A DNA stretch of 64,000 nt from Collinsella sp. (lineage in GTDB: Bacteria > Actinomycetota > Coriobacteriia > Coriobacteriales > Coriobacteriaceae): contig JAHAGQ010000003.1 in the NCBI GenBank assembly GCA_018373675.1, positions 1-64,000 of the forward strand, written 5' to 3'. Of this stretch, positions 8,440-17,730 are shown one piece after another. The notes beneath the pieces are model-generated. The model was not told the origin of the DNA and did not search any database. It saw nothing but the letters and a program-made list of their open reading frames with translations. How positions within the stretch are numbered: the stretch's first letter is position 1; each line of letters starts with the position of its first letter. A program made the position numbers and the translations under genes.

Positions 8440-9882
8440 ATGGACCAGACCGTACCCGCATACGCCGCCGAGGTGGCCGATTACGGGCGCAGCCGCGACC
8501 CCGAGCCGGGTGAGGGCGCGCTCGTAAAGAACGTGCGTCCCGAATCGCCCGCGTGGGATGTGGGTATCGAGCCGGGCATGCGCGTGCTCACGGTCAACGG
8601 TGAGGCGCTCACCGACATGATCGTGTGGCTCTGGGAGGCCGACGACGACACCGTCGACCTCGAGGTTTTCGACCCGCGCGACAACAGCGTCACCCCCGTC
8701 GAGCTCGACCGCTTCCCGGGAGAGGACTGGGGCCTTGAATTCGATGGCCCCATCTTCGATGGTATGCGCACCTGTGTGAACGCCTGCGTGTTCTGCTTTA
8801 TGACCATGCTGCCCAAGGGCGGCCGCTCCACGCTCTACATCCGCGACGACGACTATCGTCTGAGCTTTTTGCAGGGCAACTTTGTCACGCTCACGAACCT
8901 CACCGACGAGGACGTGCAAAACGTCATCCAACGCAACATGAGCCCCATGAACGTGTCGGTCCACGCCGTGAGCCCCGATGTCCGCCGACGCATGATGGGC
9001 CGCAACGCCCAGCGCGGCATGGATGTGCTCGAGGCCATCATGGCCGCCGGCATCGAGATTCACGCGCAGATCGTGTTGTGCCCCGGCATGAATGACGGCG
9101 AGGAGCTGGAAAAGACCCTGCGCTTTTGCGAGGAGCACGAGCAAATCACCAGCCTGGGCATTGTGCCTCTGGGCTTTACTAAGCACCAGAATCGCTTTAG
9201 CTGGTCCTACAGCGACAAGCCCGAGCTGGCGCGCGAGACTATTGCCATGATCAGGCCCTTCCAGGACCGCGCCTATGAGCGCTTTGGCCGCCACACCTTC
9301 CAGATGAGCGACGAGTTCTATCTGGACGCCGACATCGATCCTCCCGAGGCAGACTTTTACGACGGTTACCCGCAATACTACGACGGCATTGGCATGATCC
9401 GCTCGTATCTGGACGAGACCGACGATGTGCTTGCCGCCGACGCCGAGCGCCTGCGTCGCGTCCGCGAGGCCATCGCCGCCCGAGGCCAGCACCTGCTGTG
9501 CCTCTCGGGCGCCAGCGCACGCGATACGGTAGCCCGCTTTGTGGAATCGCCCAAGGGACTCGCCGGCACCGTCACGGCCATCAAGAACCGCTACTTTGGC
9601 GGCAACGTGGACGTGACCGGCCTCATCGTCGCCTGCGACATTCTGGAACAGCTGCCGCAGGACCTCTCGGGGGTTATGCTCTTTGTGCCTAAGCTCATGT
9701 TCAACGCTGACGGCATGACGCTTGACGAGTATCATCGTGACGATTTACTCGCAAGCCTTACCAGTCGCGGCGCCGAGGTTCATGTGGTGTCGACCATGCC
9801 GCATGAGCTGCTCGATACCCTGGAGCACATCCTTGGCATTGTGCCTGCCGACTCTAACACTTCCACTGACCCTACCCATTAA
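8440..9882 (+). CDS. PDZ / radical SAM / DUF512 domain protein
   Basis: 480 residues. A PDZ-like N-terminal domain (about 27-95, with SPAWDVGIEPGMRVLTVNG) precedes a radical SAM core with the cluster motif CVNACVFC (C112, C116, C119, spacing CX3CX2C), followed by a DUF512 domain that includes VTAIKNRYFGGNVDVTGL near 380. The family is widespread in Gram-positive anaerobes and usually sits next to der (engA), as here, but has no established reaction; a role in rRNA or protein modification is only a guess. The ATG 8440 start lies directly after ispH; frames extending upstream run inside ispH. Confidence 0.88.
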   Translation: MDQTVPAYAAEVADYGRSRDPEPGEGALVKNVRPESPAWDVGIEPGMRVLTVNGEALTDMIVWLWEADDDTVDLEVFDPRDNSVTPVELDRFPGEDWGLEFDGPIFDGMRTCVNACVFCFMTMLPKGGRSTLYIRDDDYRLSFLQGNFVTLTNLTDEDVQNVIQRNMSPMNVSVHAVSPDVRRRMMGRNAQRGMDVLEAIMAAGIEIHAQIVLCPGMNDGEELEKTLRFCEEHEQITSLGIVPLGFTKHQNRFSWSYSDKPELARETIAMIRPFQDRAYERFGRHTFQMSDEFYLDADIDPPEADFYDGYPQYYDGIGMIRSYLDETDDVLAADAERLRRVREAIAARGQHLLCLSGASARDTVARFVESPKGLAGTVTAIKNRYFGGNVDVTGLIVACDILEQLPQDLSGVMLFVPKLMFNADGMTLDEYHRDDLLASLTSRGAEVHVVSTMPHELLDTLEHILGIVPADSNTSTDPTH

Positions 9883-9892
9883 AGGAGTGCAG

Positions 9893-11227
9893 ATGAAACC
9901 TATCGTCGCCGTCGTCGGACGCCCCAACGTGGGCAAGTCCACGCTCGTTAACCGCCTGGCCCAGACCTCGGACGCCATCGTCCACGAGTCCCGCGGCGTC
10001 ACGCGCGACCGCTCATACCACACGGCCGATTGGAACGGCCGCGAGTTCACCATCGTCGACACGGGCGGCATCGAACCGCTCAAGAGCGATGACGTCTTCG
10101 CCACGTCCATTCGCGACCAGGCCCTCGCCGCCGCCGAGGAAGCCGCCGTCATCCTGTTTGTGGTTGACGGCCGCACCGGCGTCACCGAGGAGGACGAGTC
10201 GGTCGCTCGCATGCTCAAGCGCTGCGACAAGCCGGTCTTTCTGCTGGTGAACAAGCTCGACAACCCCGATCGCGAGAACGACAGCATCTGGGAGTTCTAT
10301 TCGCTCGGTATCGGCGAGCCCACGCCGCTCTCGGCCCTGCACGGCCACGGCACGGGCGACCTGCTCGACGACATCGTGGCCCTGCTTCCCGAGGAAGAGG
10401 ACGAGGTCGCCGATGAGTTCCCCGACGCGCTGAACGTCGCCATCATCGGCCGCCCCAACGCCGGTAAGTCTTCGCTGTTCAACCGCATCCTGGGCGCCGA
10501 CCGCTCCATCGTGTCCAACATTGCCGGCACCACGCGCGATGCCATCGACACGGTCGTCGAGCGCAACGGCAAGCACTACCGCATGGTCGACACCGCGGGC
10601 ATTCGCAAGAAGAGCACCGTGTACGAGAACATCGAGTACTACTCCATGGTTCGCGGCCTGCGCGCCATCGACCGCGCCGACGTAGCGCTGCTCGTCGTCG
10701 ACGCCTCCGTGGGCGTTACCGAGCAGGACCAGAAGGTCATGGGTCTTGCCATTGAGCGCGGCTGCGCCATCGTGGTGCTGCTCAACAAGTGGGATCTGCT
10801 CGACGACGACCGTAAGCGCGAGGCCTGCATGGAGACCATCGACCGCCGTCTGGGCGTCATGGCTCCCTGGGCCCAGTACCTGCGCATCTCTGCCCTGACC
10901 GGCCGCAGCGTCGAGAAGATCTGGGCGATGGTCGACGCCGCCGAGAAGACGCGCTCGCAAAAGATCAGCACCTCGCGCCTCAACACGTTCCTCACCGACC
11001 TGCGCGAGTTCGGCCACACCGTGGTGGACGGCAAGCGCCGCCTGCGCATGCACTACGTGACCCAGACGGGCGTCAACCCGCCGACGTTTACGTTCTTTGT
11101 CAACCACAGCGACTTGGTCAACGACACCTACCAGCGCTACGTGGAGAACCGCATGCGCTCGACCTTCGATTTTTCCGGTACGCCCATTCGACTCTTCTTT
11201 AGGAAGAAGGAGCAAAAGGATGCTTAA
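9893..11227 (+). CDS. der: Ribosome biogenesis GTPase Der
   Basis: Tandem-GTPase factor needed for 50S assembly. The first G domain has GRPNVGKST (9-17), DTGG and NKLD; the second has GRPNAGKSS near 187, DTAGIRKKS near 226 and NKWD near 299. A KH-like domain ends the protein (about 350-444). 444 residues is standard. AAAGGAG lies seven bases before ATG 9893, so the longer in-frame upstream extension overlapping the DUF512 gene is rejected. plsY starts inside its last codons. Confidence 0.95.
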   Translation: MKPIVAVVGRPNVGKSTLVNRLAQTSDAIVHESRGVTRDRSYHTADWNGREFTIVDTGGIEPLKSDDVFATSIRDQALAAAEEAAVILFVVDGRTGVTEEDESVARMLKRCDKPVFLLVNKLDNPDRENDSIWEFYSLGIGEPTPLSALHGHGTGDLLDDIVALLPEEEDEVADEFPDALNVAIIGRPNAGKSSLFNRILGADRSIVSNIAGTTRDAIDTVVERNGKHYRMVDTAGIRKKSTVYENIEYYSMVRGLRAIDRADVALLVVDASVGVTEQDQKVMGLAIERGCAIVVLLNKWDLLDDDRKREACMETIDRRLGVMAPWAQYLRISALTGRSVEKIWAMVDAAEKTRSQKISTSRLNTFLTDLREFGHTVVDGKRRLRMHYVTQTGVNPPTFTFFVNHSDLVNDTYQRYVENRMRSTFDFSGTPIRLFFRKKEQKDA

Positions 11228-11903
11228 TCCGATCCTGCTGACCGCCATCTGCGCCGTGGTCTCGTTCTTTATCGGAGCGATTCCGTTTGGCCTGATCCTG
11301 GGCCGCGTGTTCAACCACACGGACATTCGCAAGGCGGGCTCCGGCAACATCGGCACCACCAACGCGCTGCGCGTGGCCGGCCCCAAGGTGGCCGCGCTCA
11401 CGCTGCTGCTCGACTGCCTTAAGGGCGCCATCTGCGTCCTTATCGCGCGTCCGCTCATCGCGAGCGTGGGCTATGGCTTCCCCGTGAGCATCATGGCTCC
11501 CGGTGCCGCCGGTGACTGGATGATCGGCGTCATTTGCCTGGCTGCCGTGTGGGGACACATCTTCTCGCCTTACCTTAACTTCCACGGCGGTAAGGGCATC
11601 GCCGTGGGCCTGGGCGTGATTCTTGCCTGGTACTGGCCCATTGGCCTGTCGCTGCTGGGCATGTTTATCGTTGCCGTCGCCATCACCAAGTTTGTGTCGG
11701 TGGGCTCGCTTGCCGCCGCCATTGGTCTTCCCATCGCTGCCTGTGCGGTCTTTCCGTACAGCAGCCTGGGCCTCAAGTTTTGCATGGCGATGATCGGCAT
11801 CACCGTAGTGTGGGCCCATCGCGCGAACATCAAAAAGCTCATGACCGGTAAGGAGTCCAAGCTCTCGTTTACCAAGCGCGTCACCGAGCCCGACGATAAG
11901 TAG
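11220..11903 (+). CDS. plsY: Glycerol-3-phosphate acyltransferase PlsY
   Basis: Polytopic membrane enzyme that acylates glycerol 3-phosphate using acyl-phosphate, the first committed phospholipid step in most Gram-positive bacteria. Motif 1 SGNIGTTNALR (about 40-50), motif 2 GKGIAVGLGV (about 125-134) and a C-terminal HRANIKKL are seen, with five or so membrane helices. 227 residues fits. ATG 11220 overlaps the der stop, with AAGGAGCAAAAGG upstream. gpsA follows after nine bases: der-plsY-gpsA is a classical conserved triplet. Confidence 0.94.
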   Translation: MLNPILLTAICAVVSFFIGAIPFGLILGRVFNHTDIRKAGSGNIGTTNALRVAGPKVAALTLLLDCLKGAICVLIARPLIASVGYGFPVSIMAPGAAGDWMIGVICLAAVWGHIFSPYLNFHGGKGIAVGLGVILAWYWPIGLSLLGMFIVAVAITKFVSVGSLAAAIGLPIAACAVFPYSSLGLKFCMAMIGITVVWAHRANIKKLMTGKESKLSFTKRVTEPDDK

Positions 11904-11912
11904 GAGAGAGTC

Positions 11913-12920
11913 ATGAATGTTGCGCTGATTGGCTCCGGCTCCTGGGGAACCGCCGTCGCCGGCCTTGCCGCCGCGCGGGCCGAGCGCGTGACCATGTGGG
12001 CCCATAGCGAGCAGACGGCCGCCGGCATTAACGGCGAGCACCGTAACCCCCGGTATCTGGTGGGCTACGAGCTGCCCGGCAACGTCGTCGCCACCACGGA
12101 CCTGGTGCAGGCGCTCGACGGCGCCGAGGCCATCATCTTTGCCGTGCCCTCCACGCACCTGCGCAGCGTATGTCATCAGGCAGCACCCTTCATCGCCGCC
12201 GACACCCCGGTGCTCTGCCTCACCAAGGGTATTGAGCCCGAGTCCGGCCTGCTCATGAGCGAGGTCATCGCCAGCGAGATCGGCAACGAGGCGCGCGTGG
12301 CGGCGCTCTCGGGCCCCAACCATGCCGAGGAGATCTGCCGCGGCGGGCTTTCTGCCGCCGTCATCGCCAGCGAACATCCGCAGATAGGGGAGACCTTTAA
12401 GGACCTGCTCCTGTCCACGGCCTTCCGCATCTATCTGTCGCAAGACATGACCGGTGTCGAGGTCTGCGGCGCCATGAAAAATGTCATCGCCATCGTGTGC
12501 GGCATCTCCGCCGGCACCGGTGCCGGCGACAACACGCTCGCCCTCATCATGACGCGCGGCCTGGCCGAGATTAGCCGTCTGGTGCATGCCCGCGGCGGTC
12601 AAGCTATGACCTGCATGGGACTTGCCGGCATGGGCGACCTCATTGCCACCTGCACCTCGGAACATTCGCGCAACCGCACCTTTGGCTACGAGTTTGCCCA
12701 CGGCGTGTCGCTCGACGAGTATCAGACGCGCACGCATATGGTGGTCGAGGGCGCCGTCGCGGCCCGCAGCGTGAGCGAGCTTGCCCGTTCACTGGGCGTA
12801 GACATTCCGCTCACCTTTGCCGTGGAGCAAACGCTCTACAACGGTGTTACTTTGGATAGGGCGCTCGAGATTCTTACCGACCGCGTCCCTTCTCAAGAGT
12901 TCTACGGACTCACCGACTAG
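11913..12920 (+). CDS. gpsA: Glycerol-3-phosphate dehydrogenase [NAD(P)+]
   Basis: Reduces dihydroxyacetone phosphate to glycerol 3-phosphate, the substrate of PlsY encoded just upstream. The Rossmann motif GSGSWGTA is at 7-14. FAVPSTHLR and LTKGIE follow, and the catalytic lysine lies in CGAMKNVIAI near 188. The C-terminal domain contains GLAGMGDLIATC and RNRTFG. 335 residues is normal. A GGAGAG stretch precedes the ATG. Confidence 0.95.
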   Translation: MNVALIGSGSWGTAVAGLAAARAERVTMWAHSEQTAAGINGEHRNPRYLVGYELPGNVVATTDLVQALDGAEAIIFAVPSTHLRSVCHQAAPFIAADTPVLCLTKGIEPESGLLMSEVIASEIGNEARVAALSGPNHAEEICRGGLSAAVIASEHPQIGETFKDLLLSTAFRIYLSQDMTGVEVCGAMKNVIAIVCGISAGTGAGDNTLALIMTRGLAEISRLVHARGGQAMTCMGLAGMGDLIATCTSEHSRNRTFGYEFAHGVSLDEYQTRTHMVVEGAVAARSVSELARSLGVDIPLTFAVEQTLYNGVTLDRALEILTDRVPSQEFYGLTD

Positions 12921-12938
12921 CGCAGAAAGGCTACTACC

Positions 12939-13610
12939 ATGGGTTCCATCAAAATCGCTCCGTCTATCCTTTCGGCCGACATGGCCAACCTCAAGGGCGA
13001 GCTCGACAAGATCGCCGGCGCCGACTACGTGCACTTTGACGTCATGGACGGTCACTTTACCGGCAACCTCACCTTTGGCGTCGATATCCTCAAGGCCGTC
13101 AAGCGCTCCACCGATGTACCGGTCGACGCGCACCTCATGGTGTCGAACCCCGATGAGACGGTCGATTGGTATGCCGACGCCGGCGCCGATATGATCACCG
13201 TGCACTACGAGGCTTCCACGCACCTTCACCGTACGCTCACGCACCTGCAGCAGCGCGGCGTCAAGGCCGGTGTGGTCCTCAACCCTGCCACGCCCGTCTG
13301 CGTGCTCGAGAGCATCATCGACGTTGTCGACATGGTGCTGCTCATGAGCGTGAACCCCGGCTTTGGCGGCCAGAGCTTTATCCCAGGCACCATCGCAAAG
13401 CTCCACGAGCTCAAGGCCATGTGCGAGCGCCACGGCGTGTCGCCCCTCATCGAGGTCGACGGCGGCATTTCTTCCAAGAACATTGCCGAGGTCGTCAAGG
13501 CCGGCGCCAACGTCCTCGTGGCCGGCTCCGCCGTATTTAAGTCCGAAGATCCCGCCGCCGAGGTTGCGCTGCTGCAGAAGCTGGGCAACGAGGCTGCACA
13601 GGAGGCATAA
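12939..13610 (+). CDS. rpe: Ribulose-phosphate 3-epimerase
   Basis: Interconverts ribulose 5-phosphate and xylulose 5-phosphate in the non-oxidative pentose phosphate pathway. The TIM-barrel hallmarks are KIAPSILSADMANL (5-18) with an active-site Asp, HFDVMDGHFTGNLTFG (about 32-47), VSNPD, MSVNPGFGGQ (about 138-147) and EVDGGI (about 174-179). 223 residues matches the family. AAAGG precedes the ATG; it lies 18 bases after gpsA and six before the desulfurase gene. Confidence 0.95.
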   Translation: MGSIKIAPSILSADMANLKGELDKIAGADYVHFDVMDGHFTGNLTFGVDILKAVKRSTDVPVDAHLMVSNPDETVDWYADAGADMITVHYEASTHLHRTLTHLQQRGVKAGVVLNPATPVCVLESIIDVVDMVLLMSVNPGFGGQSFIPGTIAKLHELKAMCERHGVSPLIEVDGGISSKNIAEVVKAGANVLVAGSAVFKSEDPAAEVALLQKLGNEAAQEA

Positions 13611-13616
13611 ACCCTT

Positions 13617-14795
13617 ATGACCGCAGGTCAAAACCGCATACCCGTGAATCTTGACTACGCCGCCTCGACGCCCATGCGCGCCGAGGCGCGTCTTGCGCAG
13701 CGTGAGTACGACGACAGCGAGCTTGCCGGCGTCAACCCCAACTCGCTGCACTCGCTTGGTCGCAAAGCTGCCGCGCGTCTAGAGGTTGCTCGCCGCGAGA
13801 TCGCCCGCAGCTTTGGCGCGCGGGTCCGCCCATCCGAGATTGTCCTGACCAACGGCGGTACCGAGGCCAACCAGCTGGCGCTCCTCGGTCTTGCCGAGGG
13901 CGCCCGTCAGCGCGACCGCAAGCGCAACCGCGTGATCGTATCTGCCATCGAGCACGATTCGATTCTGGACAACCTGCCGCTGCTGCGTGCCGCCGGCTTT
14001 ACCGTCGACCTGGTGCAGCCCTGCCGCGCGGGCTACATTGAGCCTGCCACGCTTGTCGAGCTGCTAGGCGACGACGTGGCGCTCGTGAGCATTATGGTCG
14101 CCAACAACGAGACCGGCGTGGTGCAGCCCATCCGCGAGCTTGCCGCTGCTGCACATGCCGCCGGCGCCCTGTTCCACACCGATGCCATCCAGGGCTATCT
14201 GCATATTCCGCTCGACGCCACCGAGCTGGGCGTCGATGCTATGTCCGTCGCGGCCCACAAAATTGGCGGTCCTGTGGCATCCGGCGCGCTCTACGTTAAG
14301 ACCCGCACGCCACTGCGCCCCCGCATCTTTGGCGGCGGACAGGAAGCCGGACGTCGCGCCGGCACGCAGGACCTGCGCACGCAGCTGGCCTTTGCCGCTG
14401 CTGCCCGCACGCTGGCACCCCAAGTGGCTCAGGAGCGCGAAAAGCTGCAAGCCCTTTCCGACAAACTCTACGCCACGCTTACGGCCCATCCACGCATTCA
14501 TGCCACCATGGGCGACTACGAGCAGGTCGACCGTCTGCCGGGTATGGTTTCGATCTACGTCGACGGCATGGACTCCGAGGAGCTCATCGTCAAGCTCGAC
14601 GCCGCCGGCTTTGAGGTTTCGGCCGGATCGGCTTGCTCGAGCGGCAGCATGGACCCGAGCCACGTGCTCAGCGCCATGGGCATTGGTCGCGAGCAGGCGC
14701 TGGGCGCACTGCGCATCTCCTTCGATGACCGCGTGAACCCTGCCGACCTGGATGAGTTCGCCCAGACGCTGCTCTCGATCGTAGGTGCCGCATGA
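13617..14795 (+). CDS. Cysteine desulfurase (NifS/IscS family)
   Basis: PLP-dependent class-V enzyme that removes sulfur from cysteine for Fe-S cluster or thio-modification pathways. Visible are YAASTPMR near the N-terminus, TNGGTEANQLAL, an NNETGVVQP loop, the PLP lysine in HKIGGPV (about 214) and the catalytic Cys in SAGSACSSGSMDPSH (about 340). The SSGSMDPSHVL segment resembles group I NifS/IscS enzymes rather than SufS. No iscU or mnmA is adjacent, so the sulfur acceptor is not evident. AGGAGG is 11 bases before the ATG. The stop overlaps the next start. Confidence 0.92.
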   Translation: MTAGQNRIPVNLDYAASTPMRAEARLAQREYDDSELAGVNPNSLHSLGRKAAARLEVARREIARSFGARVRPSEIVLTNGGTEANQLALLGLAEGARQRDRKRNRVIVSAIEHDSILDNLPLLRAAGFTVDLVQPCRAGYIEPATLVELLGDDVALVSIMVANNETGVVQPIRELAAAAHAAGALFHTDAIQGYLHIPLDATELGVDAMSVAAHKIGGPVASGALYVKTRTPLRPRIFGGGQEAGRRAGTQDLRTQLAFAAAARTLAPQVAQEREKLQALSDKLYATLTAHPRIHATMGDYEQVDRLPGMVSIYVDGMDSEELIVKLDAAGFEVSAGSACSSGSMDPSHVLSAMGIGREQALGALRISFDDRVNPADLDEFAQTLLSIVGAA

Positions 14796-15601
14796 TCGTC
14801 GCCGAGCTCGAGCGTGCCCTGCTGGCACGCTATCCAAAGACCGATGCCGAGAGTTGGGACCATGTAGGACTCTCCGTTGGCGACCCTGCCGCGGAGATTA
14901 CCGGTGTTGCCTGCGCACTCGATGCGACCGAAGCCAATGTGCACCGCGCTCTCGAGGCCGGTGCCAACGTGCTGCTGACGCATCATCCCATATACATCAA
15001 GGCACCCGAGGCCTTTTGTCCGGCAGATGCCGCACGCCCCCAATGCAGCGCGGCGCTCTACGAGGCAGCGCGTTGCGGCGTGAGCATTATCTCGCTTCAC
15101 ACCAACCTGGACCGCTCGCACGAAGCCCGCGCCGGCCTGAGCGAGCTGCTGGGTGCCACACCCGCGAGCTCGCTGGAGCTCGTGGACGACCCCGAGGCCA
15201 CCGGCCTGGGCGCGCTTGCAACGCTCAACGACCCGTGCACGCTGCGCGATCTTGCCACCCGTGCTGCCACGGCCTTCGGCAGCGATCCGCGTGTATGGGG
15301 CGAAACCGATCGCCCGTGCCGCACCATCGCCATTTTGGGCGGCTCACTGGGCGACTTTGGAGAGCTCGCCATCGCCGCGGGCGCAGATGTTGTCGTGACG
15401 GGCGAGGCGGGCTACCACGTGGCGCAAGACCTTGCCTTGCGCGGGCTGCCGGTGATCTTGCTCGGCCACGACCGCTCTGAAGAGCCGTTCGTTGATATAT
15501 TGATGAACTCTGCAGTTGACGCCGGGGTCGACCCCCGTCATGCGATTAAAATACTGAACCCTTGCCAATGGTGGACTGTGACAAAAGGAGAGAACTTATG
15601 A
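14792..15601 (+). CDS. Nif3-like dinuclear metal-centre protein
   Basis: Member of the NIF3/YqfO/YbgI family: DWDHVGL-type start (WDHVGLSVGDP at about 24-34), VLLTHHPIYI (His ligands about 64-65), ISLHTNLDRS and a C-terminal GEAGYHVAQD with HD. These residues form a two-metal site in a toroidal hexamer; some members have GTP cyclohydrolase-like folds, but the reaction is not settled. The ATG overlaps the desulfurase TGA by four bases. The following zinc-ribbon gene starts before its stop, a pairing seen in many Gram-positive genomes. Confidence 0.88.
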   Translation: MIVAELERALLARYPKTDAESWDHVGLSVGDPAAEITGVACALDATEANVHRALEAGANVLLTHHPIYIKAPEAFCPADAARPQCSAALYEAARCGVSIISLHTNLDRSHEARAGLSELLGATPASSLELVDDPEATGLGALATLNDPCTLRDLATRAATAFGSDPRVWGETDRPCRTIAILGGSLGDFGELAIAAGADVVVTGEAGYHVAQDLALRGLPVILLGHDRSEEPFVDILMNSAVDAGVDPRHAIKILNPCQWWTVTKGENL

Positions 15602-16317
15602 GCGCCGGCGCTACGCTACTCAAGCTGCAACAGATCGATTTGGAGCTCGCCCGCAACAAGAGCGAACTTGCCAATATGCCGGAGCTCAAGGAGCTCGCTT
15701 CCAAGCGCAAGACCTATGTGAAGCTCAAGTCCGAGATGACCAAGCTCTACGCCCAGCGCAAGGATCTGGACATTGAGCTCGACGATCTCAACACCACCGA
15801 GATTCAGACCAACAACGCCATCGAGGCTGCCAAGAAGCGCCACGTCGACGGTTCCGACTACCGCGAGGTTCAGGACCTGGAAAACGAGCTCGCCACCCTG
15901 GCCAAGCGTCTGGACAAGATTGAGCACACCCGCAAGGACGTCGTTGTCGCCCACAAAGAGGCGCTCGACCGCGAGACCCGCGCGCAGGCCATCATCGCCA
16001 AGTTCGAGGAGGGCGTGAAGGCCGATACCAAGGCCGCCCGCGCCAAGGCTGCCGACCTGCAGGCTCAGATTGACGCCGCCACCAAGGAGCGCACCGCGCT
16101 TGCTGCCACGCTGCCGGCCGACGTGCTCACCGACTACAAGCGTCTGCTCAAGCAGTTCCGCGGCCTGGCCGTCGAGACCATCCAGGGCAACATCCCCACG
16201 GTCTGCCACACCGCGCTGCAGGCATCGTCCATGAGCGACCTCAACCACGACGGTAGCGAGATTACGCATTGCCCGTACTGCCACCGCCTGCTCGTGCTCC
16301 CCAGCAAGGAAGCCTAA
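15598..16317 (+). CDS. Coiled-coil C4-type zinc-ribbon family protein
   Basis: 239 residues: a long coiled coil (about 8-175, rich in Lys, Glu and Ala) followed by a short zinc-ribbon region. The second half of the ribbon, HCPYCHRLLV near 223-232, is intact, whereas the first half has a single Cys in TVCHTAL (about 200), so one ligand may be His. Related proteins (family with C4-type zinc ribbon, next to Nif3 genes) are thought to act with RNA or the ribosome; function here is unknown. ATG 15598 has AAAGGAGAG upstream and overlaps the nif3 stop. Confidence 0.82.
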   Translation: MSAGATLLKLQQIDLELARNKSELANMPELKELASKRKTYVKLKSEMTKLYAQRKDLDIELDDLNTTEIQTNNAIEAAKKRHVDGSDYREVQDLENELATLAKRLDKIEHTRKDVVVAHKEALDRETRAQAIIAKFEEGVKADTKAARAKAADLQAQIDAATKERTALAATLPADVLTDYKRLLKQFRGLAVETIQGNIPTVCHTALQASSMSDLNHDGSEITHCPYCHRLLVLPSKEA

Positions 16318-16319
16318 CG

Positions 16320-17534
16320 ATGACGGCGGCACCCAACAATTCAATGCAACTTGAGGGAAAAACGATCCTGCTGGGCATTACCGGCGGGATCGCCGCCTAT
16401 AAGTCGTGCAATATCGTGCGCCTGCTGCAAAAGCGCGGCGCGCGCGTCAAGGTCGTTATGAGCGAGCATGCCACCGAGTTTGTGGGCCCTCTCACCTTCC
16501 GTGCGCTCACCAACGAGCCTGTTGCCGTTGGTCTGTTCGACGACCCCTCCGACCCCATCCACCACATTTCGCTGGCGCAGGAGCCCGATCTGGTGGTCGT
16601 GGCGCCTGCCACGGCCAATATCATCGCTAAGATGGCCAACGGAATCGCCGATGACCTCATCTCCACTACGCTGCTTGCCACGCCACGACCAATCGTGGTC
16701 GCGCCGGCCATGAACAACGGCATGTGGAAGGCACCAGCAACGCAGGCCAACATGGCCACGCTGCGCGACCGCGGCGTGCATGTGGTGGGACCCGGCAGCG
16801 GCTACCTTGCCTGCGGCGACGTGGACACAGGACGCATGAGCGAGCCCGAGGACATCGTCGAGGCTGTCTGCGAGATGCTCAACCCCGTGCCTCAGGACCT
16901 GGTAGGTAAGCGCATCGTGATTACCGCCGGCCCCACGCACGAACCGATCGACCCGGTGCGCTTCATTGGCAACCGCTCTTCGGGCAAGATGGGCATCGCC
17001 CTGGCGGGGGAGGCTGCTCGCCGCGGTGCTGCGGTCACGCTCGTGTTGGGACCGACATCGATCGATGCGCCCCGCGGCGTGGAATGCGTGCGCGTGCAGA
17101 CCGCCGCAGAGATGCTGCAGGCGGCGACGAGCGCCTTCCAGACGGCCGACGTGGCCATTTGCGCCGCCGCCGTCGCCGACTACACTCCAGCGGCCCCAGC
17201 GGACCATAAGCTCAAAAAGTCCAACGAGCCCTTGGATCGAGTTGAACTGGTCGAGACCGTTGACATCTTGGCCGAGCTTTCGCGTCAAAAGGGAGAGCGG
17301 CGCGTGATCGGCTTTGCGGCCGAGACCGATAACGTCGTGGAGTACGCGCAGCGTAAGCTCGCCCGCAAGGGTTGTGACGCCATTATCGCCAACGATGTCT
17401 CGCGCGCCGATTCGGGCTTTGGAACCGACACTAACAAGGCCTGGATCGTGAGCACAGCGGGCACGCAAGAACTTCCCGTGCTAACAAAGCCCCAGCTCGC
17501 AGATACAATTTTGGACTTGCTTCAAAATTTGTAA
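16320..17534 (+). CDS. coaBC: Bifunctional phosphopantothenoylcysteine decarboxylase / phosphopantothenate-cysteine ligase
   Basis: Catalyses two consecutive steps of coenzyme A synthesis. The CoaC flavoprotein half (1 to about 190) shows GITGGIAAYKS, a His in HHISLAQ and PAMNNGMW. The CoaB half has ITAGPTHEPIDPVRFIGNRSSGKMG (a Rossmann-type CTP-binding fold) and the ALAGEAARRGA helix, with KLKKSNEPL downstream. 404 residues is typical. AAGGAAG precedes ATG 16320; a second ATG at 16344 is possible. It is the last gene of the plus-strand housekeeping run. Confidence 0.94.
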   Translation: MTAAPNNSMQLEGKTILLGITGGIAAYKSCNIVRLLQKRGARVKVVMSEHATEFVGPLTFRALTNEPVAVGLFDDPSDPIHHISLAQEPDLVVVAPATANIIAKMANGIADDLISTTLLATPRPIVVAPAMNNGMWKAPATQANMATLRDRGVHVVGPGSGYLACGDVDTGRMSEPEDIVEAVCEMLNPVPQDLVGKRIVITAGPTHEPIDPVRFIGNRSSGKMGIALAGEAARRGAAVTLVLGPTSIDAPRGVECVRVQTAAEMLQAATSAFQTADVAICAAAVADYTPAAPADHKLKKSNEPLDRVELVETVDILAELSRQKGERRVIGFAAETDNVVEYAQRKLARKGCDAIIANDVSRADSGFGTDTNKAWIVSTAGTQELPVLTKPQLADTILDLLQNL

Positions 17535-17542
17535 AAAAGTTC

Positions 17543-17572
17543 TTGCACAAGTCTAAAGTTTCGGGTTAATAT
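17543..17572 (+). promoter_or_regulatory. Promoter of tRNA-Pro
   Basis: TTGCAC (17543-17548), then a 17- or 18-base spacer to TTAATA/TAATAT (17566-17572), about 43 bases ahead of the mature tRNA 5' end. Confidence 0.65.
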
Positions 17573-17614
17573 ACTCCCTGTTGCGAGCGAGAGCAGAGCA
17601 ACAGACAAAAGCTT

Positions 17615-17691
<77 letters not shown>

Positions 17692-17701
17692 GAAGTTTGC
17701 A

Positions 17702-17730
17702 GGTCAGGCACCTAGTGCCTGACCTTTTTT
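17702..17730 (+). terminator. Intrinsic terminator after tRNA-Pro
   Basis: A perfect ten-bp stem (17702-17711 with 17715-17724) with a three-base loop, followed directly by six Ts. Confidence 0.9.
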
